This document shows, piece by piece, positions 1-4,529 of a DNA stretch of 7,904 nucleotides (position 1 is the stretch's first letter; every line of letters starts with the position of its first letter). The notes under the pieces are model-generated. The model was not told the origin of the DNA, made no database searches, and was given only the letters and a program-made list of their open reading frames with translations. The position numbers and the translations under genes were made by a program. Origin of the DNA: Arenicella sp. (GTDB lineage: Bacteria; Pseudomonadota; Gammaproteobacteria; Arenicellales; Arenicellaceae). The stretch lies in assembly GCA_018677115.1 (NCBI GenBank), contig JAHHOC010000291.1, positions 1 through 7,904 on the forward strand. Direction: 5' to 3'.

Positions 1-173
1 GTCAAACGCACCCGGGCTACCTTACGCAGCGCCGAATTCGGTTTCTTTGGCGTGGTTGTATAAACCCGCGTGCAGACACCTCGGCGTTGAGGGCAAGCCA
101 TCAACGCAGGAACGTTTGATTTTTGAACCTGCTTCTTGCGCGGGTTTCGTACTAACTGATTAATAGTTGGCAT
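1..173 (-). CDS. rpsL: 30S ribosomal protein S12, N-terminal part (truncated by window edge)
   Basis: S12 is a small-subunit protein at the decoding centre and sets translational accuracy. The minus-strand frame opens with ATG at 173-171 and runs off the window after 57 complete codons, so only about the first half of the usual ~124 residues is present. It begins [14 protein letters not shown] and contains the S12 hallmarks SNVPAL (19-24), [16 protein letters not shown] (27-42) and [15 protein letters not shown] (from 43). Lys43, the classic streptomycin-resistance position, is the wild-type lysine; the second hotspot (Lys88 region) lies outside. The start is fixed by the family N-terminus, although no good Shine-Dalgarno precedes it: the upstream bases are an A/T-rich run, TATAGAAAAATTT. 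The str-operon partners rpsG, fusA and tuf would be expected beyond the window edge. Transcription probably starts at the two promoters described separately. Confidence 0.97.
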   Translation of the reverse strand, partial: MPTINQLVRNPRKKQVQKSNVPALMACPQRRGVCTRVYTTTPKKPNSALRKVARVRL

Positions 174-242
174 AAATTTTTCTATAATTAAAGCTGCTGA
201 AACCCAGCATTTACGCGGTTTTCGGCCGACAAAAGAGCCGCG

Positions 243-271
243 ATTCTAGGGACTGGCACGGGCAAAGTCAA
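243..271 (-). promoter_or_regulatory. Proximal sigma70-type promoter of rpsL (P1)
   Basis: On the minus strand a -35 TTGACT (271-266, 5 of 6 to consensus) is separated by exactly 17 bp from a -10 TAGAAT (248-243, 5 of 6). The bases that follow, CGCGGCTC, form a G+C-rich discriminator of the type found at stringently controlled rRNA and ribosomal-protein promoters. Transcription would start near 235-237, giving a leader of about 62-64 nt to the rpsL ATG. The match is seen in the sequence; activity and ppGpp/DksA control are inferred. Confidence 0.8.
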
Positions 272-341
272 GGCGGTGCTAGACTTTAATTCGCACTGTA
301 TTCCCGAGTAATCCCGGAGCACTTTCGTTATGTTGCTAAAT

Positions 342-368
342 TGACTGAAAACGTAATATTTTCAGTCA
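342..368. repeat. Perfect 10-bp inverted repeat in the rpsL upstream region
   Basis: TGACTGAAAA (342-351) and its exact reverse complement TTTTCAGTCA (359-368) flank a 7-base spacer. In RNA from P2 this would be a 10-bp hairpin in the long rpsL leader. On either strand no T-tract follows, so it is not a standard intrinsic terminator. It lies between the two promoters, where an operator for a dimeric regulator is also possible. The symmetry is seen directly; any function is unknown. Confidence 0.6.
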
Positions 369-443
369 GTTACCGTCTTACCAAAGAGGCTGGTTCAATA
401 CTCAAAACAGGTCAAAGGCAGTAACGATCGTTCAGTGGGCGCG

Positions 444-472
444 ATTCTATGCTCGATATGCCTGATTTGCAA
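444..472 (-). promoter_or_regulatory. Distal sigma70-type promoter of rpsL (P2)
   Basis: On the minus strand TTGCAA (472-467, 4 of 6 to the -35 consensus) is followed after 17 bp by TAGAAT (449-444). The -10 plus the start of the discriminator, TAGAATCGCG, is identical to that of P1, 201 bp further on. The following CGCGCCCA is again G+C-rich, with a likely start A at 436. A transcript from here would carry a leader of about 263 nt that includes the perfect inverted repeat at 342-368. The weaker -35 makes this less certain than P1. Confidence 0.55.
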
Positions 473-556
473 GACAAAATGGCCGTAAAAAGTGACAAAT
501 CCGGTAGATTATCTAATGCCCACTACGAATCACGGCGAACCGCGCTGAAATCGGCT

Positions 557-1171
557 TTAGACCAGGTATTTGCTCATTAAATCCACTGCGATGGGAGTGA
601 TGGAAGCAATCAGCAATATGGCCATTGCAACGTTAAAATACCTCAGATAACGGGGATTGGTGAAAATGCGTTGCAGGAATCGACCGAGAAACAGCCAGCT
701 TCCTGCACAGGGAAATGTTAAGACAAAAAACACTGCACCAATTACCAGAATTTGCTGGTGAATATCAATGTCACCCACGGTGAATGTTGCTATTGCGCTA
801 GTGCCCATGATCCAGGCTTTCGGGTTTACCCATTGAAACAGGGCAGCCTGCAGAAACGTCAGCGGTTTGGTATGTACACTCTGTGATGGATCGGGAGCGG
901 CATTGGCAATCAGCCAGGAAAGATAGATTAGATAAGATATGCCGAGTACTTTGATCCCCTCATGCAATAGCGGATAGGACTCGAACAAATAACCAAGGCC
1001 GAAACCGATCGCGAAAAACATCGCCGGGAAGCCAAAGCAAATACCCAGCAAATGCGGCAGGCTGGCGCGCACTCCGTGGTTGAGCCCGGATGCCATGATC
1101 ATGATGTTGTTGGGGCCCGGCGTAATGGCAGCAGTAAAGGCGAACAGGGTTAGTGCCAGTATCGTGTCCAT
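557..1171 (-). CDS. LysE/RhtB-family amino-acid exporter, inner membrane
   Basis: This is a 204-residue, strongly hydrophobic protein with about six predicted membrane segments, the size and layout of the LysE/RhtB efflux family, whose members export amino acids or related metabolites across the inner membrane. Diagnostic motifs are ITPGPNNIMIMASG (16-29) in the first helix and the QWVNPKAW block (113-120) before the fourth. Later hydrophobic stretches lie near 140-165 and 180-197. I start it at the ATG at 1171-1169 (MDTILALTLFAF), because the family normally begins only 10-15 residues before the TPGPN motif; a TTG at 1210 would add 13 unusual residues. Neither start has a good Shine-Dalgarno. 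It is divergent from the DUF4399 gene, and no LysR-type regulator adjoins it. The substrate cannot be told from sequence. Confidence 0.88.
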   Translation of the reverse strand: MDTILALTLFAFTAAITPGPNNIMIMASGLNHGVRASLPHLLGICFGFPAMFFAIGFGLGYLFESYPLLHEGIKVLGISYLIYLSWLIANAAPDPSQSVHTKPLTFLQAALFQWVNPKAWIMGTSAIATFTVGDIDIHQQILVIGAVFFVLTFPCAGSWLFLGRFLQRIFTNPRYLRYFNVAMAILLIASITPIAVDLMSKYLV

Positions 1172-1200
1172 GATTGATTGAAAGGGAATAAAATTCCGAG

Positions 1201-1275
1201 TTAACGCCAACCGCCAACTGCCACGGCGATGCGGTCATAGCGAGCAATCTGGCTGCAGTGCAGGTTTGCGTTCAT
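1201..1275 (-). other. Possible 24-codon leader ORF upstream of the exporter (speculative)
   Basis: ATG at 1275-1273 opens a 24-codon frame (beginning MNANLHCSQIARYDR) that ends in TAA at 1203-1201, 29 bases before the exporter ATG and out of frame with it. It could be an upstream leader peptide coupling translation to the poorly signalled exporter start, or merely an unused short ORF. Only a weak purine stretch (GGTAAG) precedes it, and the peptide has no run of one amino acid that would suggest attenuation. Confidence 0.15.
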
Positions 1276-1342
1276 AATTTCAAGCTTACCGGGCGCCCCG
1301 ATCTATTGATTACTGTCGATGATAGTTGATACACATACATAA

Positions 1343-1351
1343 TGTTATAGT
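1343..1351 (+). promoter_or_regulatory. Extended -10 promoter for the DUF4399-phosphoesterase unit
   Basis: TGTTATAGT is an extended -10 element (TGn followed by TATAGT, 4 of 6 to TATAAT). The nearest -35-like hexamer, TTGATA at 1326-1331, lies only 14 bp upstream, too close for normal spacing, so the extended -10 would carry recognition. Transcription would start near 1358, giving a leader of about 27 nt. Confidence 0.45.
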
Positions 1352-1374
1352 CTCGAAAAACGCTCCTGCCACAC

Positions 1375-1380
1375 GAGGAA
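1375..1380 (+). promoter_or_regulatory. Ribosome binding site of the DUF4399 gene
   Basis: GAGGAA lies with its GAGG core ending six bases before the ATG at 1385. It is the clearest Shine-Dalgarno on the plus strand and supports that start. Confidence 0.7.
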
Positions 1381-1384
1381 ATAG

Positions 1385-1906
1385 ATGAAGAATTTGTTAA
1401 TCGTATTGATCATTATAGCTGCAGCTATCGTGGTTTATCAGCAAGTGCAACCGCAATCGAGCGACTCGCATAAAACCGCAGCCATATCTGCTGGTGAGGG
1501 GCAAACCATGGCCACTGATGCAGAAAATCCTATCGATGTGTCAGCTCTCATGTCACACGCTGCTGATAACGCGCGGGTTTTCTTTGTAGAGCCAAAACAT
1601 GAGAGCGTGGTCACATCTCCAGTGACAGTGAAATTCGGCATTGAAAATATGCTAGTCGCGGCAGCGGGAGACAACCAACCTGATAGCGGTCATCACCACC
1701 TGTTGATTAATGTGTCGGATTTACCTGATATGACAAAACCATTACCGGCCACCGATCAAATTATTCATTTCGGCAAGGCACAAACCGAAACCACTATTGA
1801 TCTCCCGCCCGGTCAGCATACACTGCAGTTAGTGCTTGGCAATTATCTGCATATCCCTCACACCGAGCCAGTGATTTCTGAAAGAATAACAATTACCGTG
1901 GAGTAG
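1385..1906 (+). CDS. Membrane-anchored or secreted DUF4399 domain protein
   Basis: The protein has 173 residues. Residues 4-18 form one hydrophobic segment directly after MKN, so it is probably anchored in the inner membrane, or exported, with the rest in the periplasm. After a polar, low-complexity linker (about 20-60) comes a DUF4399-like domain: RVFFVEPKHESVVTSPVTVKFG (split here as RVFFVEPKHE, 64-73, and VVTSPVTVKFG, 75-85), GHHHLLIN (102-109), HFGKAQTET (128-136), PPGQHTLQLVLG (141-152) and PVISERITI (162-170). The domain is widespread and uncharacterised. The conserved histidine cluster at 103-105, with H128, H145 and H159, could bind metal, which is inference. The start is fixed by a good ribosome binding site. 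The stop is 23 bases before the phosphoesterase start, so the two are very likely co-transcribed. Confidence 0.85.
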   Translation: MKNLLIVLIIIAAAIVVYQQVQPQSSDSHKTAAISAGEGQTMATDAENPIDVSALMSHAADNARVFFVEPKHESVVTSPVTVKFGIENMLVAAAGDNQPDSGHHHLLINVSDLPDMTKPLPATDQIIHFGKAQTETTIDLPPGQHTLQLVLGNYLHIPHTEPVISERITITVE

Positions 1907-1929
1907 CAAGAGCCTTTTGCTTACTTGAA

Positions 1930-3129
1930 GTGAAACTAAATCGCCGCCAGTTGCTGATAGCGGGTGGAGTAGTTGGTGCCGGTGCATATATCAACTACAG
2001 GGGCTTGCGATATCCGCGCCTGGGTTTTGAACCCTCCCCAATCGCCCGCTATAAGAACTATCTTGATGCCGAAATCAGGGTCAAGGATCTCATTTTCCTC
2101 AATCACGATGAGGTCGGCCAAATCAATCTGCGCGCCTACTCGCCGACATCAAGAGTCAGCCTGACGCCGCACAAATCGGACTTGGTGGTGACGGTAAATA
2201 ATATTGACGCAAAGGCCAGCTTACATGTCGAGGGCAGCACTTCAGCATTGGTCGAAGAGGAAATCAACGGAATTACACGCAAGCTGTCGATCCGAAATGC
2301 CGAAGCCAGAGAGATGATCCTGTCATGGCCGTTGGACGAAACCGGGCCAATCAAGTTTGCTGTTATTGGCGATACCGGGGGTGGCGATGAATTGACGTGG
2401 TGCATCGAACGGGTTCATCAGTTGGGAGCAGCATTTATGCTGCATCTTGGAGATTTTAATTATTCTCCGGGGGAGTACGATCTGGCCATCGATAAGTTTT
2501 ATCAATCCCCAATGCCAATCTATGTTTCCATTGGCAATCACGACTTTAATGACAGCGGGCTGGTATATGAAAACTTCAGGCAGTGTATCGGGCCAATGAA
2601 TAATACCTTTACGATTGCCAACACGCGGTTTGTCAATCTTGATTCCGCGGCAAACTTTTTTCCTCCCTATGCCGGGAACCGCGGCGCGCTTGTTTCTAGA
2701 TTGAAGAAGGCGAACAAGGACTATTCAGATCAATTGCTATTCACTCACAAACCATTCGTGGACACGCGGCCTGGCAAGGATCACAATTTATCTGGAATGG
2801 GAGAAATTGACTGGCTCGCTTCGACTATGCAGGAGTTAGGTGTAAACAACATGGCATGCGGACACGTGCATCGCAGCAGCGAGATTGACTTTTTCGGCAT
2901 TAAACAGTGGACAGCTGGAGAAGGCCTCGGCTACGAGGACTTCCGCAACAAAAAACAAACTGCGGAGATACTGATTGGGGAGGCGCAAGCGGGTGAAAAG
3001 ATCAAATTTCATTGGCAGCCCCTGCTGATGCCATGGAAGTTCCATACCAGTCCGACCCATGCATTCAAATTGGCCAGAGATGGTCTCACCGAGTGGCATC
3101 AATCATTGATGCGTGGTCTTGTCGAGTAA
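1930..3129 (+). CDS. Purple-acid-phosphatase-like metallophosphoesterase with Tat-type signal
   Basis: This 399-residue protein carries the five calcineurin-like metallophosphoesterase motifs in order: GDTGGG (Asp148), GDFNY (Asp175, Tyr178), GNHD (Asn203, His204, Asp205), FTH (His273) and GHVH (His312, His314). GDxG together with GDxxY is the purple acid phosphatase pattern, in which the tyrosine binds Fe(III), so a dinuclear-metal phosphoester hydrolase is likely; the substrate is unknown. The N-terminus LNRRQLLIAGG (3-13) has the twin arginines and hydrophobic run of a Tat signal, without an obvious cleavage site, so it may stay anchored. Residues about 45-140 form a beta-rich N-terminal region resembling the extra domain of such enzymes. 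The start is GTG; no in-frame ATG fits, and the Shine-Dalgarno is weak (TTGAAG directly before it). It follows the DUF4399 gene by 23 bases and faces the oxidoreductase gene. Confidence 0.85.
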   Translation: MKLNRRQLLIAGGVVGAGAYINYRGLRYPRLGFEPSPIARYKNYLDAEIRVKDLIFLNHDEVGQINLRAYSPTSRVSLTPHKSDLVVTVNNIDAKASLHVEGSTSALVEEEINGITRKLSIRNAEAREMILSWPLDETGPIKFAVIGDTGGGDELTWCIERVHQLGAAFMLHLGDFNYSPGEYDLAIDKFYQSPMPIYVSIGNHDFNDSGLVYENFRQCIGPMNNTFTIANTRFVNLDSAANFFPPYAGNRGALVSRLKKANKDYSDQLLFTHKPFVDTRPGKDHNLSGMGEIDWLASTMQELGVNNMACGHVHRSSEIDFFGIKQWTAGEGLGYEDFRNKKQTAEILIGEAQAGEKIKFHWQPLLMPWKFHTSPTHAFKLARDGLTEWHQSLMRGLVE

Positions 3130-3192
3130 CTGTTGACAAAAAAGGTTGGTTGAAGAGAGCACTGATATCGACCGGTAATATCCCCCAATGGT

Positions 3193-3212
3193 AGTCCTAA
3201 AGTCCTAGTCCT
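3193..3212. repeat. Three copies of AGTCCT over a stop codon
   Basis: AGTCCT occurs at 3193-3198, 3201-3206 and 3207-3212, the last two directly adjacent. The array overlaps the TAG stop (3207-3205) of the minus-strand oxidoreductase. It looks like a small slippage-type duplication at the gene end. Confidence 0.5.
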
Positions 3213-4422
3213 CGACTATCTCAAAGCTCAAACCCGCTCGTTGCTGCAAGCGCGACAATAAAGCCTCACCCATTGCCGAAGCAGGTGTCCAGAAACCGCC
3301 TCCAACTTCAAGCTGTTGCTCATCGAGTGCCAGGCAAACAGCAGACTCGGCCAACATTTTTGACGTAGAGCCATAACCAGGATCAGAATCTCCCTTAACC
3401 CTGGCAACCAGTTTTTCGCCGTCTGCGGTGCTGCCGTGAAACTCAATCAGGTAAAACCCGGGATTTTCCGGATCTACCTGTGGACCCTCTCCCTGCGAGG
3501 GAAGCACCCAGCTGAGAAGTTTACGTCCGGGAGCAGTGGTGGCGACACCGGCAAAAAGCATAAACCCTGAAGCAATTCCCATTGCCGCCAGTCGCCCCTT
3601 GGTCGCCATAGTTTCGCTATAGCTGAATTGTTTGCCATAAGGGTAGTGCAATAACGCGTTACCCCGTCGAACCACCCTGGTATTGATTGCAGACATCACA
3701 AAAGGTGCTGTCCAGGTCCCCAATTCCTTGTCATATATCGCTGTTGTCTGATCGCGCTTGTCTGGACCTTTAAACGATCTGTCAGGATTCAGTGAGTATG
3801 GATTAACCATCAATCTGCGAACTTCCTTATCTTCTACCGCTTCTTTCATCACATTGAACATGCTGTGAATAGTGCCGCCACTGGCCCCGCCCTTCATTTT
3901 CAACAGCAGGTAACGAACCGATTTGAGATATTGGCCAAACTTTTGCATGGCTTGCTGCTGGATAAAGTAATTACCCATATCCGAGGGAATAGAATCAAAC
4001 CCACAGCAGTGCACGATACGGGCCCCGCTCGCCTCCGCAGCCGGGGTGTGCGCATCGATCATGCGACGCATCCACGGCACTTCACCGGTGAGATCCACGT
4101 AATGGGTGCCGAGCTCTGCGCAGACTTTGACCAGTAGAGAACCGTAGTAGGCATAGGGACCCACCGTGGTGATTATAACCCTGGTGCGGCTCGCCATTTC
4201 CCTCAGAGAGCTTTCGTCACCGCTATCGGCAACCATAGTTTGAACCGTACGACCCTTATCGCCGATGAAGTCGTGGACATCGTCTAATTTTTGCTGATTT
4301 CTACCTGCGATGGCCCAACGCAACTTGGTTTGCGGATAGTTATCGAATAAATGCCTGGCCACCCATTTGCCGGTAAAGCCGGTAGCACCCCAAACAACGA
4401 CGTCGAATTCACGATCTGCCAT
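3205..4422 (-). CDS. Saccharopine dehydrogenase-like / trans-acting enoyl reductase-like oxidoreductase
   Basis: The protein has 405 residues and an N-terminal NAD(P)-binding Rossmann fold: VVVWGATGFTGKWVARHL (8-25) with the dinucleotide motif GATGFTG (12-18), a second-strand AIAGRNQQKL (37-46), and VGPYAYYG (87-94). Family blocks follow: THYVDLTGE (106-114), CGFDSIPSDMG (140-150), GDSDPGYGSTSKM (344-356) and a C-terminal GGGFWTPASAMGEALL (374-389). A hydrophobic stretch at about 278-297 suggests membrane association. The architecture matches the family containing mycobacterial trans-acting enoyl reductases and animal SCCPDH, which work on lipid-type substrates; true lysine-pathway saccharopine dehydrogenase activity is unlikely. 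The ATG is preceded by GAGGGA (4433-4428). It lies downstream of rpoC beyond a terminator, with no strong promoter of its own that I can see, so low-level read-through is plausible. The exact substrate is unknown. Confidence 0.88.
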   Translation of the reverse strand: MADREFDVVVWGATGFTGKWVARHLFDNYPQTKLRWAIAGRNQQKLDDVHDFIGDKGRTVQTMVADSGDESSLREMASRTRVIITTVGPYAYYGSLLVKVCAELGTHYVDLTGEVPWMRRMIDAHTPAAEASGARIVHCCGFDSIPSDMGNYFIQQQAMQKFGQYLKSVRYLLLKMKGGASGGTIHSMFNVMKEAVEDKEVRRLMVNPYSLNPDRSFKGPDKRDQTTAIYDKELGTWTAPFVMSAINTRVVRRGNALLHYPYGKQFSYSETMATKGRLAAMGIASGFMLFAGVATTAPGRKLLSWVLPSQGEGPQVDPENPGFYLIEFHGSTADGEKLVARVKGDSDPGYGSTSKMLAESAVCLALDEQQLEVGGGFWTPASAMGEALLSRLQQRAGLSFEIVED

Positions 4423-4427
4423 ATTAT

Positions 4428-4433
4428 TCCCTC
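4428..4433 (-). promoter_or_regulatory. Ribosome binding site of the oxidoreductase gene
   Basis: On the minus strand GAGGGA lies five bases before the ATG at 4422-4420. It is the best Shine-Dalgarno among the minus-strand genes here and fixes the start. Confidence 0.65.
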
Positions 4434-4474
4434 AGCTCATTGAGCCAATTCATTTTGCTGTCACTGATACAACA

Positions 4475-4504
4475 AAGCCCCTCAATGATTACATCAAGGG
4501 GCTT
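4475..4504 (-). terminator. Rho-independent terminator of the rpoBC transcription unit
   Basis: Read on the minus strand, AAGCCCCT pairs perfectly with AGGGGCTT. A further five pairs (TGATG with CATTG, two of them G-T) close on a TAAT tetraloop, giving a 13-bp stem. It begins 26 bases after the rpoC stop codon. The following TTGTTGT tract is interrupted by G, so termination may be incomplete. On the plus strand no T-tract follows. Confidence 0.85.
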
Positions 4505-4529
4505 CATCGCCTGATTTATGCTTGATCCA

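Larger units (their letters stand above)
174..556. other. Non-coding region between the LysE-type gene and rpsL
   Basis: This 383-base stretch has no supportable protein gene. It holds the two tandem rpsL promoters (243-271 and 444-472), the perfect inverted repeat (342-368) and two minor hairpins. One, TGCTG/CAGCA with a 5-base loop (195-209), would sit in the P1 leader. The other has a 5-bp stem around a TTCG loop on the minus strand (531-544), just after the exporter stop. Neither is followed by a convincing T-run, so I see no clear terminator for the exporter gene, and read-through into rpsL is possible. Confidence 0.7.

Noticed and set aside
531..544. Hairpin with a TTCG loop just after the exporter stop, as a terminator
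   Set aside because: The stem is only 5 bp with one G-T pair, the loop is closed by G-C rather than C-G, and no T-tract follows.
960..1247. 95-codon minus-strand frame overlapping the exporter
   Set aside because: It is out of frame with the LysE-type protein, whose TPGPN and WVNPKAW motifs settle the true frame.
1291..1298. GGGCGCCC palindrome in the divergent region, as an operator
   Set aside because: A single 8-bp self-complementary G+C word is too common to support a binding site without a second copy or a known regulator.
3133..3138. Consensus TTGACA after the phosphoesterase stop, as a plus-strand promoter
   Set aside because: No -10 hexamer occurs at 16-18 bp (the position reads AGAGCA), and no plus-strand gene follows.
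3205..4422. True lysine-biosynthetic saccharopine dehydrogenase
   Set aside because: The C-terminal blocks and internal hydrophobic stretch match the trans-acting enoyl reductase / SCCPDH-like family, and no lysine-pathway gene is nearby.
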